This document shows, in pieces, positions 12,191-25,213 of a stretch of DNA of 64,000 nt. Below the pieces are notes generated by a model that ran no database searches, was not told the DNA's origin, and saw only the letters and a list, made by a program, of their open reading frames with translations. The stretch's first letter is position 1; each line of letters begins with the position of its first letter. The stretch spans positions 1,240,001-1,304,000 of the forward strand of contig NC_089550.1 in NCBI RefSeq assembly GCF_040115645.1, given 5' to 3'. The stretch comes from Euwallacea fornicatus. Taxonomy: Eukaryota; Arthropoda; Insecta; Coleoptera; Curculionidae. Both the position numbers and the translations under genes were made by a program.

Positions 12191-13019
12191 ACGCTTAATT
12201 AGTCGTGAAAAGCCCAAATTAACGTCGCGTGTTACTCTGGAAATTGTTTTTTTTTCTGGAACGTTGCCGGGGAATGATTATTGGAAATTAGTGGGATAAT
12301 GCCGAATCTGCTCATGCGGTTTTGCGGGAAACGAGCAACATGGCAATTACACGTTTGGTTCCCAAATTGGAGGTTTTTCTATATTAATTTTAATGGGATA
12401 ATTTGTTACAAATAAACGCATAATTATATGTGTCCGCAATAATAAATGAAATGTTCTGTTTATTTTCGGAGTTTTACCTTATGATTAAAAACGTTTGAAT
12501 TATCTTTCTTTTCATTTTCCATTAGTTATTTTAAGTTCTCTTTAATAGCTTTTCCATTTACAACTCAGTAAGATATTCGAGAAACATTAGGAGTTTCATA
12601 GCAGTTTTAATGAGATGAAGTAATTATTTTTTCATATTTCTTTACGGAGTCCCAATTCAGTTTATTGCTCCCAGGGTTCAGTGGCGAAGATATAACAGGG
12701 CAGTTTAGTGCTGTTCTCGACGACCCACATCTTAGTTCCACCACTGGCTGATAGAGTTGGTGTGGGAAATTATTGGACATCAAAACATTATGATGTACTA
12801 ATGACTTATTGTATTTTAAACTAGAAGGGTTTTCTGTAATCGAAAAAATACATTTTAGTTATTTTAAAAAGTACAAAGGTTCAGCCATGGAGGGGACGTT
12901 TCAAACAGGATAGAATTTTCAAGTATGAACCAGTACCAACAATATTTCAGAATCGTACCGAAAGAGGTTAAAAAAGTCAAAACGTTAAGGAACGAATAAA
13001 CGCTTACATATCACTGAAA

Positions 13020-13400
13020 ATTATGACGATTCGTAGAGGCTCTAAAAAACGGGACACGCTACTGATTTTTCATGGATACAGGAAGCTTGTAACTTCTCTA
13101 AATATTAGTGTTTCACCGAAAAAATGCCAAATTCGAAATGAACGAAGCGATTTCCTAACACTAAAATCTTTGAAGATTCGTAGAGGTTTTGACAACCAAA
13201 ATACACCAATACTTTTCACGGATACTTTCAGTGTCCTAATTTTAAACATTGTAAAAAAATCAATATCGTTTCGTTAAGGTATTAATACACCAATAAGCTC
13301 CTGGTAAAAAATGAAAAGGAAAAAAAGTCATCGCTTGTCATAAAATATTCGAAAAATCGTACAAATCTCGAGAAACGAAGTACGTCTCTGATTTTCGTGA
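13020..13400. repeat. Degenerate repeat units of about 150 bp
   Basis: 'GATTCGTAGAGG' occurs at about 13027 and again at about 13177, each followed by a similar 'ACGG(G)A...TTTTCA(T/C)GGATAC' block. A third, weaker copy with 'TCTCGAGAAACGAAGTACG' follows near 13360. Another phrase, 'CAAAACGTTAAGGA', at about 12977 also appears at 7518, so the family is dispersed. Confidence 0.4.
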
Positions 13401-14755
13401 ATATTCAAACTTCACAATTATTAATTTTATACGTATATGTCTCGCGCCGACCCTGTTAGCGAAGGCACATGACGTAATGAAGATGATTGCTATGGAAATA
13501 AATGACAAACGAAACGTCATCGTTTGATATTATGGTTCGAGACGTGTTCTATTTTGATGCTCCTGATTTAATTTATTCTTAGTTCAGATCAGTATATGGC
13601 AATTTTACCATATTTAATCCTGGAGAAAATCGTATGCACCACAGTTATGAAATTCTTAAGGCTCCCACGTGCTCAGTCTCTTGATGCTGCACACATAAAG
13701 ATTTAACCTTGATAGTCGAATCACGATGCGCTTCACAATCTTATTGTACAATAAACTATTTCTCACTTTTTTCTTATATTTAATATATAATATAATATAC
13801 ATTTTTAAGTCAAGAAAATTAGTAATTCACTTATGCGTTGTAACGTTTTAATATGTTTTCCTGCGGATTTCACCTTGTTTACCTCACTCTATTCGCAAAC
13901 CTTGTTCAGATCTGACCAAAACATTTTTATATTAGTTCACAGTTAGAGTACAAATGTACACCTACGGGAAGGTTCAAGTTGAATGATTACTATTCGATTT
14001 TGAGGGATATCGTCATTTCCATTTCAGAAGGTTTTCCGCTACATTTATTCTTGTTTCCTTCGATTTTATCTTTTTTTGTGCGCAACTCAACTACTTTCCA
14101 AACACTCCATTGATCCGTGTCTACAATTTCTTCCTTCCTTTAAGTAATGTAGCTGTCTTTTTCATTTCCATTACATATTCCCCCATTTCATTTATTTCCA
14201 TAATTAATCAATTTCGGTTTTAATTTATAATAAACAATTGTCAACAGGTTAACATGGCCTTAACAATGTAATTATTAGTTTATTAATTTTCTCCAAATTG
14301 TCAAATTGCGAAAATATTTTCGTGATATTTTTTAAACATTTTTAGACAAGTTTCCACTAATGCATGTAATCTGATATATCTAACTACATGTAATTTCAAT
14401 AAGAATCGTTGAAATTTCGCACTCAGCGAACAACCATCGCACAAACGTGCCCATAATGATAATACACTTCCATGCATTGTCTAGTGCAATTGAAGAATGT
14501 TTTAAACGCCACTTTGTGACGGTCAAAACAAGTTCATGAAGTTCAAATACGTATTCTTAACAAGAAGAAGGTGTTGGTATATTTAACTGAAAAATGGTTT
14601 TGTTACGAGCGTGTAACGAAGTTACTTTCCGCATGCATTTGCGAGTTAAAAGTAGCACTTGCCCACGTATATGTTGTAGCAAGTTTTACGGCGTTCAAAA
14701 CAAAGGATATGTCTCTGTCCAAAATACTTGTAGGCAATCAGGTGACCGTGTTTAT

Positions 14756-14822
14756 TGACATGCGTGCGGTAAAACACTTTGCGTGCACTCATGTTGTTCA
14801 AAATTTTACCGCACGGGTGTCA
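14756..14822. repeat. Imperfect inverted repeat (19-bp arms)
   Basis: The arms 14756-14774 and 14804-14822 match at 17 of 19 positions around a 29-base spacer, and both contain GTGCGGTAAAA. It looks like a small hairpin element or an element end. A 92-codon open frame across it is not supported as a gene. Confidence 0.55.
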
Positions 14823-14999
14823 TTTACCATGACTTTACATTACCTATAAACTTATTCGACAGTTGACACACTTCATTCTCTCTTTTTTGTACGGCAAAAT
14901 GTCAATTCTTTAAAGTATTCGGCTCTTTCACCCTTTGACTAGGCTAAATAGCCAATCTCCAATTCCCGCATTAATAGACAAAACAACTCCCAACTGGGA

Positions 15000-15190
15000 C
15001 AAACTCAAAATTCAACAGCGAAATACATTAAACCATCGGCAATAGAACAAAGTGGCAAATTAAAAACGGTCGCCCCACAAGAGCAAATCGGCAGCGCAAT
15101 GCATCCACCCTTGATCGGAACACTGAAAAGCGCTTAACCGCAAGCTGGGCCCCTTTGGGAGGCTCTGCCCCACTGGCATTGTCCTTCGCT
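15000..15190. promoter_or_regulatory. GC-richer island, candidate enhancer
   Basis: This block has more GC and CpG than its surroundings and short motifs such as 'AACAAAG' and 'GCATTGTCC', which resemble HMG/Sox-type cores. It has no usable open frame. It lies about 3 kb upstream of the unpg start, a plausible place for a control element of that gene. Inference only. Confidence 0.2.
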
Positions 15191-15280
15191 AATCTTGACG
15201 TTTCGTTCCGTCATTTGCATAATTGGCTTTTATTATTATTTAGGTCCCTCTCAACCCTCTGAAGTGCCACCGCCCTCCGT

Positions 15281-16050
15281 TTGTTTACGTTCTTTTTCTA
15301 TCCCTCTCGTAGTCTTTGGTTTTGATTTCAATTCATGTCTAAGTGAATTAATTCCATTGCTCCAAATTGCATATTTCAGGATTTTGAGGCGCTTTCTCAG
15401 ATTGAATGGCAACGTCGCCAACTTATGTCAAACTTCGAGCCATACTATTGGCTACGGCACGTCTGACATGATTCGGCTCCAGTGCCTTAAGCAGAATTGC
15501 CGATGTCAGCTCAAAGTGTATGTTTTAAAAAAATGTAAGTGTAATTTTGCTCTGTGACTCATTGTTGGTTTCTAATACTTATTCGTTAATATCAATGTGG
15601 ATTAGAGAACCGGTTCGTGTAAGTTCTTCTTTCTATCCATTTTAAACTTAGTTTTTATATGAGTTCAAATCTAATTTTGTTTTTTTCTATTGATTTACAT
15701 CATTATTCCATATTGCATATGTCAGGCTTTTTTAAAATTAAACGGCAATGTCATTCGGCAATTGTGCCAGATTTCCCGTAACGCTATAGGCTGCATCGTG
15801 TCCGTGGCGTTGCCAGCATTAACCGAAAGTCGTCGTTTATTTTCCGTATACGTATAGTATGTGCGTGCGAAGGACCAAAGTGTAATTTTGATTTATGGAT
15901 GATCGTTACGTAAATTTGGTTTTGATTGACATCAATTTAAACTAATAAATCGTTTTGTTTAAGTTCTTTTTCTAGCTCCGGATTCGGATTTAGTTTTGAT
16001 TTCAGCTCCAAATAGCATATTTGGCATCCGACAGACCCATAACCACTTAC
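15281..16050. repeat. Three-unit diverged tandem repeat, period about 335 bp
   Basis: The block 'T(T)(T)A(C/A)GTTCTT(T)TTCTA' followed by 'TTTAGTTTTGATTTCA'-like text starts at about 15281, 15616 and 15955. Units 1 and 2 also share 'TTGCATAT(T/G)TCAGG', 'AACGGCAATGTC'-like text and 'AAAGTGTAATTTTG'. Unit 3 is truncated after about 100 bp. Copies are strongly diverged, so this is an old array. A 120-codon frame in unit 1 is not conserved in unit 2. Confidence 0.55.
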
Positions 16051-17735
16051 GCTATGGAATGATTATCGATCGATAGCCCTCGGCAGAATTTTTATCCTTC
16101 AAAAGTGGATAATTTGAAATATATTTTCACTGAACACGCTGGAGTCTTGTAAAGCCCCGCCGCAAACGCACAATATTACCGCATCCCCCATACTCATTTT
16201 CTGCTCAATTCGATGTGTCTTCACTTCTCCTCTCTTTAACATAACTCTGTAATAAAGTCGGACTTAAAAATATCAAAATGTCTACCAAAATTACAAGCTC
16301 GAACGATAGTTTATGAAGTTGACTCATTCATAATTCAAAAGCAAAATTATTGTGTATATTGTCGGAGCACTGTAGTGTAGGCTTACTATTATAACCATTA
16401 AACCTGCAATTTGTCCTCAGTGTAATTACGGATATTTCATTGTTTCGTCGAGCTTCATCGCTAAGTAGATCCAAATGGAGCTGAGCTAATAATTTCCTTA
16501 AAAAGTTAATAAACAAGTTCGGATTCCAAGGTTCCTGTGCTTAATCAATTATTCAGCAAACTGTTCTAGATGATCCGATTATTGTGTCGTGCCACGCGGA
16601 TATTTTGGTTTCATATCTTATGTCAATTAACATATAATTTCTATTGGTCTTGTGAATATTATTGTCAGTTTATATTGCTGTGCTATTTGAGATTTATTAT
16701 AGAAACACGTTTTTTGCCGATATTGGATAATGGCCGAAAGTAAATACTACTAAATGCTATCGACTCCAGGGAAGCGACGTCATAATGCCGTCGCATTGTC
16801 AGACATTTATATTGCGATGACTAAGGGAGTACGTCAATATGACGTCAGACTCAATAGGAAACATCCGTTTAATTGTTTGAAACTGATGTTTGTTCCATTA
16901 GATGAATGTAATGACTTGTAATTTATGTGTACAGAATTGAGTTTTTGGAGCTCAACCATGAGGATCTCGGTAACTATGGAAGATACGAGGTCGGTTAAAT
17001 TGAAGCAATGTTAATAATTGAAAAATTTTAATTTTGAAAAATTCGGATGACTCTCGGATATATCTAAAAAAAACTGCAATTTCAGAAAAACCTTTATATT
17101 CTTCTGCAGTCCATTTGGCGGGGTAATTCAAAATTACGGACACTTCATTACTGCAATGTTGCTTCTTCTACAACGTGACGGTGTCATATTTCAAATACGA
17201 TGTTATGATTATGTGCACCTGATTATGCATACCTGACGACATCATGACGTCTTAAAGTCGCTTACTTACTGTCTGAGCCAGATTTAATTTGAAACTTTGA
17301 CACTGTTGTAGTTCACTCCATGTATTATTTGCGGTTTCAAACGTGCATCAGCTACGTCACAATTGCATGGGCCCAGGTGAATGGCGATTAGCGAAATGCT
17401 GACAACTGTTTGCGACATGAAAGGTTCTTGATGAGTTTGAGAAACTTTTCCAGAGCTCTAGAAATGCCCCTCCCACTGAATTGACACCAAACGAGCTCTC
17501 CAAAAAATCGACTTTCTTTTTCCCGATTTAAAACTGGTTCAAACAAGCTTTCGAGAAACGGTTGGTGGTTCCAATCTTGAAACGTACTCCTTCGTTCTCT
17601 GATCTATTTCTATTTTTACGAATTAAAACTACAAACTATTATATTTCCCTTAAAACAAAACAAATTAACCAACTCATTTCCTGTCGTCTGCCGATCCAAA
17701 AATAGTAAATTATGACATTTACAAATGTGTAAACT

Positions 17736-17769
17736 TTTCACGGTTGGCGGCAGGAGCCCAACCGTGAAA
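17736..17769. repeat. Perfect 12-bp stem hairpin
   Basis: TTTCACGGTTGG (17736-17747) and its exact reverse complement (17758-17769) flank a ten-base loop. A stable stem of this type could be a structured RNA element or a dimeric binding site. No transcript is evident here. Confidence 0.7.
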
Positions 17770-19070
17770 CTGTTGGAGTAAAATTGCCGAAGTCTTCTGA
17801 GGGTGTGAACCATAAATCCTGGCTTAAAATTAGATAATTTGAGCACCTTTGTTTAAGGTTTCTTTTCTCGTATAGGCAAGACAACGATATGTAACATCTT
17901 TTCGTTGAACGATCAAAAGACTGTTTTATCCCATTATGGAGATTCTTCAAAAGACATCCGACATGGTGGTCTGCCGACCGGATTGTGTGGGATTCACTGA
18001 AGCCCCTACCCGCTAAAAGCGACGGGATTTCTTTGATTCTAACCTGTTTCGATCAGAAAGTGTCCCTGCGGGACATAATCATTGGGATCGTGGGGGGTCT
18101 ATGGTTTGTCCTGCTATTTGTTGCATCCTCGTTTCCGACCGATACCCCTTTGTGTCGCCTTTAATTTTTTTTTATATCATGAAACCCTGCTGTGTAGAGA
18201 TTTTTTAAATTTCTCCTTTGCCATTTTCCTGTGGACTCTTTATGGGAATCAGTGATTCCTTTTGCACGGCACGTTCTGTCCTTTCTTTTTCTTTTATCAT
18301 TGCAGAATTAACATTGCTGCAGCGGTCCCATTTTATCTTGCTCTCCAGCATCCCCTTGATCCAGGGTGTGGGAGTTAAGATTTCCACGCACGCAATTGGC
18401 CCTTTGTTCTTGGAAAGTTGGACAATGAAATGTATAATGTCCCGCGAAAAACCTGAATTTCGACGGATAATACTTTGAATTTTGGAAGAAGAATGAATCC
18501 TTGAGTTTCGCATTTTTACAATAAGACAACTTCAATCAGGGAGCTCATTCGCGAAATGCCTTTCGAGCAATTCGTGAAATTTTTGGATTTTAGTTGAATG
18601 GGGCCATAAACTTTTTGAATCGCGCAGGTTTACACACTTTTCGACGATTAGGAGAACTTCAACCACCTGCTGACTTTCGTTTCGAGATACACTTTCTTCT
18701 TCTCAAAACACCCGTTGGAAAAGATGAAACTTATCTTTCTTTGAATTTCAAAAATTTCACTAAATGTCAAGTTGAGCTGAGTAGATGCTGCCGAATTCAT
18801 TAGTTTGAACAATTCTGTAGCTAAAGATAATTCGTTTGGTATAATTTGCTTGTCCTTTTTCAGTGAGTAATTTCAGTGAGTTTTAAACTGCGATCAAATT
18901 CAGTTCGCGAGTCTAATGTTGCCCCATGGGGGTCAGCGTTTGTGTAATCCTACTGTGAGACATCCTGTAGATCTTTCTGTGTTGTTTTATTTTAATAATA
19001 AATGAAGTGATATTAAATATGAACGCAGATCTTTAGATTCAAATTAACCCTCTACAGAAAAATCAGGACT

Positions 19071-19752
19071 GTGAATAATAAACTGGGAACGTCATATTTC
19101 GATTACGGCGAATTAACGGGGCTCCCTAGCGACACTAAAAGCCGGCCATTGTGCCCCAAACGGGCCTATTGTTGGCATGTCAATCATCTCCGACAGTCGG
19201 ACCCGATGGAAGAGTTAAAAATCGCGCCGGCGAATGTCCATGGAAAATTTTTGTTATTGAAACCAATCGTAGCGGAAAAAATCATCAAAATTTCTCCTGC
19301 CAATTTTCGTCGTGGTTGTCGGAAACATTTATATCAAGACCTGTGTGTGCGAGAACGAGCTAAAGGAAAAGTCAGTCATAAATCGCCCCATTTGTTTTGG
19401 GGCTCCGAAAGTATGCAGACCAATAAATCAGGGTAGTTGCTCAAATGGGCATCAACCACATGTGATGAGACGGTGTCACACTCCGGTGAACACTGACTGT
19501 GACAGATCACTCTTTAAAATGCCGCGGGATGAGCTCAGCCATGCGATGGAAAGTCGAGCAATGCGTTATAGTCAAATTAGAAAATCTTCCAGGATGAATT
19601 CGTTTATGGCAAATAATATAAAAACAAGTATTTCTTTCATATTCAGTAAATATTGGAACGAGATTTTCCAGGAGCCGTTGACGAAGCCCCAGTGGACGAG
19701 TCATATTATCGGTCAGATCACGGACTGGTCGCTGTTAGATCAAATATTATAA
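19071..19752 (+). other. GC-richer island with overlapping open frames, function unknown
   Basis: The left part (19071-19450) is unusually GC- and CpG-rich for this window. One plus-strand frame stays open from 19273 to 19752 (160 codons; first ATG at 19463 would give 96 codons) and two other frames are open over parts of it. I recognise no domain, signal peptide or membrane segment. It could be an orphan exon, an enhancer (it has CCATTGT and CCTATTGTT Sox-like cores) or a relic. I favour non-coding, weakly. Confidence 0.25.
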
Positions 19753-19757
19753 CATTA

Positions 19758-19818
19758 ATTTTGTATTGTTTATTCGCATTACCGGTCGCTGTCAAGTCAC
19801 GGTCAAACAATACAAAAT
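19758..19818. repeat. 14-bp inverted repeat with 33-bp spacer
   Basis: ATTTTGTATTGTTT at 19758-19771 is the exact reverse complement of 19805-19818. The spacer contains CAAGTCACGGTCA, a nuclear-receptor-like half-site phrase, and 'GGTCGCTGT', which also occurs just upstream at about 19727. It may be a regulatory site or a tiny foldback. Confidence 0.6.
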
Positions 19819-21271
19819 GAATGTTGCATTATTTGACCTGAACGCGACTAGATTGTAACCTGACTGATAACGTGAATCGTTTTTAGTCAAAGACTGATCA
19901 CGCACAGAGAATGCAAATCTAGACGTTGATTTGATCTCCATAATTTAGTATAGTGCCATCTAGCAGAGACTCTTTAAATATATCCAGCTAATTGTCAAGG
20001 GATATCATTAGAAGGAACTATAAGGAGGGATTGAAATGTTATAGGCATGTCGAGGATAAGTTCATGTGTGATCTGTTGCTAATGTCAGCTGTTTAATAAT
20101 AGACGGCTCAATCAATGCCCTAAGTTTATGATTCATCGCATACCTGCTGTGAGGTTTTTTAACAATCACCCGTTATAACGTCATATAAAATAATAGTTTT
20201 TGCAGTTTTACTTTCAGGTAACGGTAACTATTTTCAAACCATACCCACCGATGTTATATGTAAATTTGCATTATAATGATTGGTTACAAATCTACAAAAA
20301 ACGCGATAATTTCACCTACCCCCTCCCCCAACCCTAATAGTTTTTTAACAGAGTGCTAATGTGGGTCTAAGCATTGCAATCGATCTGCATACAAAATGTG
20401 ATAATGACAGTCATTAAAGCTATAAAAGCTGCAGAATGTCTAACAACTGTTAAAGATCCGTGACTGGGGGCATAAAGCGGTTTTTAATATTTTATGTGTA
20501 TTCGTTAAATGTGCTTCCGGTTCTGCTTTAATGTGGGTGCACTTGTGTGGCGAAAATACCCGTTGTTGGATCCGATGTGATGGCCACTAAAAGAGACCGA
20601 TCTATCGAACTTGCTTTCGACAATCGGCGTGTTTATGAACCCACCGAGCATGTCGGTATATTTATGAAAATATCTCAAAAATTAGTGGAAGTTGAAAAAA
20701 AAAATGAAACATACTATATAGCCTGGTATCTCGGGAACGAATTGCTTCCTGTTTCCTGTTTCCCTGAGCATTTTTCTCATTTCTCTGTCAGAAATCTATT
20801 AAAATCTTTTGCCACTTAATTCGAATACACCTTGTGTATGCTATGTGCACTATTCACGTTTTTATTTATTCTATTTTCTTGCAAAAATCAGCCTCTCATT
20901 CCTTAAAGATTAAGACAAATTCTTTAAAGGCGCTTTTTTCTTCAATGAAACCCTATGGTACTACTAGCAATTATTATTTTAGTAAAGTATTACGTTTAAC
21001 TACCATTGTATCTCTGTAGATAAAGTAGAATAATATTGAAAATCTTAGGAACCGATTTATACCTCACTTCACTGCGTACTTTCGATTATTTTATAGACTA
21101 TTTTATAATAAAATGGTTAATGCTTCCATTCTTATGAAGATATTGAACAATTTATTCTTACATTACCATATGCAGCACCTCGTGCTGCGTTTTCTCTTAT
21201 GTATCAAATGGAGGTTTGGCAACATTGATTGGGAATACGTTGACAACGTTGCTTAAAATTTTAACTCCAGG

Positions 21272-21303
21272 AATCAGCTGTTTTTGCTCTTAATCAGCTG
21301 ATT
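21272..21303 (+). promoter_or_regulatory. Paired E-box core promoter motifs of the zinc transporter
   Basis: AATCAGCTGTTT (21272) and the palindrome AATCAGCTGATT (21292-21303) fit AWCAGCTGWT, known as an insect core promoter E-box (Ohler motif 5). They lie about 235 bp upstream of the candidate first exon donor at 21538, so transcription probably starts near 21300-21350. Confidence 0.4.
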
Positions 21304-21764
21304 ATTACGTTACTTTGACGTTTCTATAAGTTTCTAAAGTGTTTGAAGAATATCATAAACAATCCTTGTAAGATTATATGTGGTTAATTGGACTATAAAA
21401 AAGTCAATGTTGTAACCATTCAAGCATTAAGATCTCATTTTCGAGGTTCGCTTTAGTGAAATTCGGTAACACCTTCACCCATTAATGGTGCAGTATTAAG
21501 TGTAGCTTTGATCAACTTCCAACAATCTCAAAATGAGGTAAAACACACTTAAATTCTTTAGAGATAAGTATGTAAAACAGGAAATAGGTTCTAAAGGCAA
21601 TTATTTACAATAATTATATCAGAACTGGTAAATTTCCTCCAACATAATAAATAATTTACATTATTGAACACTATTGGATAACAGGTTGTCAGTTTAATGT
21701 GTGAATTGTATCATCTATTTCAGGTCCCCATAAATTCACAGAGTTAAAATTTGAACTTAAAAGG

Positions 21765-24685
21765 ATGTGTGAACATTTAGATGATATGGAGCATCTGCTC
21801 CTGGATGATGATAATGTGGATAACTCCTGCTTGAAGTGTCGGAAAAATAACCTATCCAATGGACATGTTGAGGACCATCTCAGTTCGGGGAAACTAATTA
21901 TAGAAGATCCCATTTATTATGAGTCTATGCCAGATAATACAGAGGATTCGCCATTATTAATTAATGTAAATGTAAGTATCTATTAATAATTTAAACTGCT
22001 GACTGCTACCTCTATCTAGAAATATAACACAAAAAGTTCATATGAACATGGATATGAAAATGTTTCATTACCAAAAGCAGGGTGAAAAAAGCTTTACTGA
22101 TAGTGTGTGTCCTAAATTTCTGACATAATAGATAATTCATATCAACTTTTTGGTTCAGTAATGTAATTGCGTCGTGTAGCAATGTAAATTATATGTTGCC
22201 TTAAAAAGATTACCATAAATTTAACTGATTCTCAAATAATGTTCAATAAAAACTTAAAAAATCATGAAGCTGTAGGCATTTCCCAAATGTGGTATATTTC
22301 TCACTGCAAACCAGATTATTTGCTAATTAAATATAATCTTTACTGAAACCTACAATAATTATCACTTGTTAGAAGGTAATAAATTGATTGCCAACACTTG
22401 GTTCATTGATAAAACGTTATATTTTTTATGGATTTATTGAAGTGATATTGATATAACTGTGCCTCCTATTTAATTTACAATAATTGTAAAATATGTCTTT
22501 ATGTAAGTACTGTTCAATAGGTGATCTGAATTTTGGTTTTTTACAGGAATGTTTCAGGGAACACTTTAGCGACGCCGAGTTCCATTGCCACAGTTCTTTA
22601 TCATCTGTAGAAGACTCAAAAGCCCTTAAGAAGCTACTGCTCGCCTCTGGATTTTGTTTTTTGTTTATGGTAAGTTTGTTTCTGGAAAAAAAAGGCTGAA
22701 TTTTGCCATTTAACTAACTGTAAGATTCTGGATTAAAAAAAATATATTAGTTAGCTGAGTTGGTGGGAGGTTACCTTGCTGATAGTTTAGCTATAATGAC
22801 CGATGCGGCCCACTTATTTTCGGATTTTGTGGGGTTTATGATTTCGGTTATGGCTATTATGATGTCCAAGAAATCATCCAACAAACACATGACTTTTGGA
22901 TATTATAGGGCGGAAGTCGTTGGTGCTTTTTTAAGGTAAGAAAAGAACATTTTATTCCCTAAAAATACCATTTAAACTTCTATGTTGTTTTGTGTGCTAG
23001 TTTGGTAATATTTAATCTACTTGAAACACTCCATTTTTCAGAATATTATTATATTGATCGAGAACTGTGTGGGTTTGTTTATTTCCGGTACTTAAAATTT
23101 TATTCATGATTGTATTAACGTAATGGTTTTTAATGATTCGGAATAATTGCTAGATTCGGTGCTTAACTACTCTTTAAGTTATCTTAGAAAAACTTTCGGT
23201 GACATTTTAAAGAACTTTCAGTAAACAAAAAAGCATTTTTGCCTCTGAAGAATTTTTAATTCACCATTTTATTTCAAATAAAGATAAATAATTTCGTTAA
23301 TCTACACAGTGTGTCAAATAAATTTAGCACTGAAATTAATTTAAAACTTCTATAAAAATAGAGAATATAAAGCTATAGTTAGTAGAAAATATCCAAATTG
23401 TATTTTTCTATTCTTTTTAATACTCTATTCTTATGTCTCAGTGTTTTGACGATATGGTTCCTAGCTGCTGTTTTTCTAGTCTTGGCCTTAAGAAGGCTAT
23501 ACAGGGAGGAATACAACATAGATGCTAATGCAATGGTCGTGGTGGCGTCAATAGGGCTTGTTGTCAATGTTATGTAAGTAAAGTAGATATATTTTACCAC
23601 CTGCACGTGTAGTAAAATCAAATACAGGCATGTTATTAGTTAATTAAGTTAATTTTTCCTTGAAAGGAATATATTGTAGTAAAATATTTGAAAAATATTT
23701 GGTCCCATTATATATAACCTTCACTGAATATAATATATTAAAAACAATTCAACCTTTTCCGTTTAGAATGGGAGGCATCCTCCACGGAGTGTGTCACGCT
23801 CACAGTCACGGGCCGACTAACCATGGAGACAACATAAACGTTAGAGCTGCAGCCGCCCACGTATTAGGCGATCTACTGCAAAGCGTTGGCGTTTTTTTAG
23901 CTGCTGTGATCATTAAGGTATGAATATATGCAGCCTAGCAACTATGGACGAATTTAGTTAAAGCTGTTTGTACCAAATGTTTGAAATATACCTTGAAACG
24001 CAAGAGAAAGAATAGCAAAATTTGGATCAATCTCACTCCCAATATCTTTCATTTTAAATGCGTCTTTAATTATAAGCTCCACGGATTATTAGTTTCAGCT
24101 TATGCAGAAGAGTTTTCCTTCCAGATATTCCCGGATGCCCAGGCAGCAGATCCGATTTGCACTCTTATTTTTTCTGTGATCATTATATTCACTACGGCCC
24201 AGGTGGGCAAGGACTCGGTGTGGTTGTTGATGCAGGGGAGTCCAGTGACCAGGGAGAATGTTTCTCTGGAATTGAGGAAAATAGGAGGAGTGCGCCACAT
24301 TCACGACGTCAATATCTGGTCGCTAGCGCCGGGGATGAATGTGGTCACTGCTCATTTAGCCGTTGGTAAGTATTAGTTAATTGATAGACTATGTCGTCAA
24401 GGTTTATGTTTTCAAAATAATATTTGCCATTTTGTTTACTTCCAAGTAGTATGCCAGAAATAGAGTAAAAAAAGTTAGTTTTACAGCTCAAAATATATTC
24501 TTAATGAGCGCAAAATAAAACTAACTTCTATTTCAGATGAATATTGTGATAAAGACGTTATAATACAAAACGCGACGTCTTCAATTAAGACCCAATTACC
24601 TATCTTCAGTTGCACTATCCAAGTTGAAACGTTTAACATGGAGGGCGTTAATAACTGCAAACAGTGCAAATTGCGCGAATGCTGA
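21765..24685 (+). CDS. ZnT35C: Vesicular zinc transporter, SLC30A2/3/8 (ZnT) type
   Basis: Cation-diffusion-facilitator exchanger that moves Zn2+ from cytosol into vesicles in exchange for protons. Coding exons 21765-21971, 22547-22669, 22751-22935, 23442-23573, 23767-23917, 24125-24365 and 24537-24685 join in phase and give 395 residues, the usual length. The cytosolic N-terminus carries the HCH motif (FHCHSS) of ZnT2/3/8. TM2 has MTDAAHLFSDF and TM5 has RAAAAHVLGDLLQS, the two HxxxD zinc sites. The TM4-TM5 loop is His-rich (HAHSHGPTNHGDN). The cytosolic tail keeps HIHDVNIWSL and ends with a CxxC cluster (CKQCKLREC). The ATG at 21765 (A at -3) is chosen because the upstream exon ending ATGAG is out of frame. 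The fly symbol is assigned by subfamily, so a paralogue is possible. Confidence 0.9.
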
Positions 24686-25213
24686 CAGCCGACGTTAATT
24701 TGAATGGGTTTTCTTGTACTGCAGTATTGCTCGTATTTTCCTGACAATTAAACTTGGCCAATTAAGTAAAATTATTCAGTTATATTTGAATATAAAAATT
24801 ACGAACAATGAGATACTTTCCAAACATAGTGAAGAATGATTTGTTTTAAGCCTATAAATGTTAGATATAAGCATGTAACGCTTTACTTTATTTTCGTTTG
24901 CTGGATCTCTCAACCATGCTCCTTTTTGTTATTATTTTTATCATCTAAAAACAGTATTATATTTTATATTTAAACAGAGATTGTTCTTTACATTTTTGAA
25001 TGTTTTTGTCTATATAGTTTTATACACTTAGACCTGTTACCTTCACGAATCTTCCATATATTCTTGCATTTTATACATTTAAGCCATGTTTTATATGGCT
25101 TTATTGTTATACGTAATATACTTTTTTTTTATAAAGTTTGCTGTTATTGGCGCAAAGAAACCATAATTTACTAGACAATAAAACAAAACACTCCTATTGA
25201 AACTAGTTTTATT
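24686..25213. other. Spacer between convergent 3' ends
   Basis: The zinc transporter (plus) and STRAD (minus) converge here. AATAAA at 25177-25182 can serve the transporter. TTTATT at 25208-25213, immediately past the STRAD stop, and at 25100-25105 can serve STRAD on the other strand. The two messages probably overlap tail to tail. Confidence 0.5.

Larger units (their letters stand above)
11966..21764. other. Long intergenic region between unpg and the zinc transporter
   Basis: Apart from the unpg promoter at the left and the transporter 5' leader at the right, I see no reliable coding exon. The region holds degraded repeats (12.97-13.4 kb), a three-copy tandem repeat (15.3-16.05 kb), several hairpins, three GACGTCA/TGACGTC-type sites (about 16775, 16848, 17247) and two GC-richer islands (15.0-15.2 and 19.07-19.45 kb). 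A likely non-coding 5' exon of the transporter ends at 21537 with donor GTAAAA, and its coding exon follows acceptor CAG at 21721-21723. Confidence 0.5.

Noticed and set aside
15195..15557. 120-codon plus-strand frame
   Set aside because: It lies in the first unit of a tandem repeat and is not kept in the second unit.
20547..20819. 90-codon plus-strand frame upstream of the zinc transporter
   Set aside because: It starts with GTG; from the inner ATG it shows no domain, and flanking splice signals do not connect it to the transporter exons.
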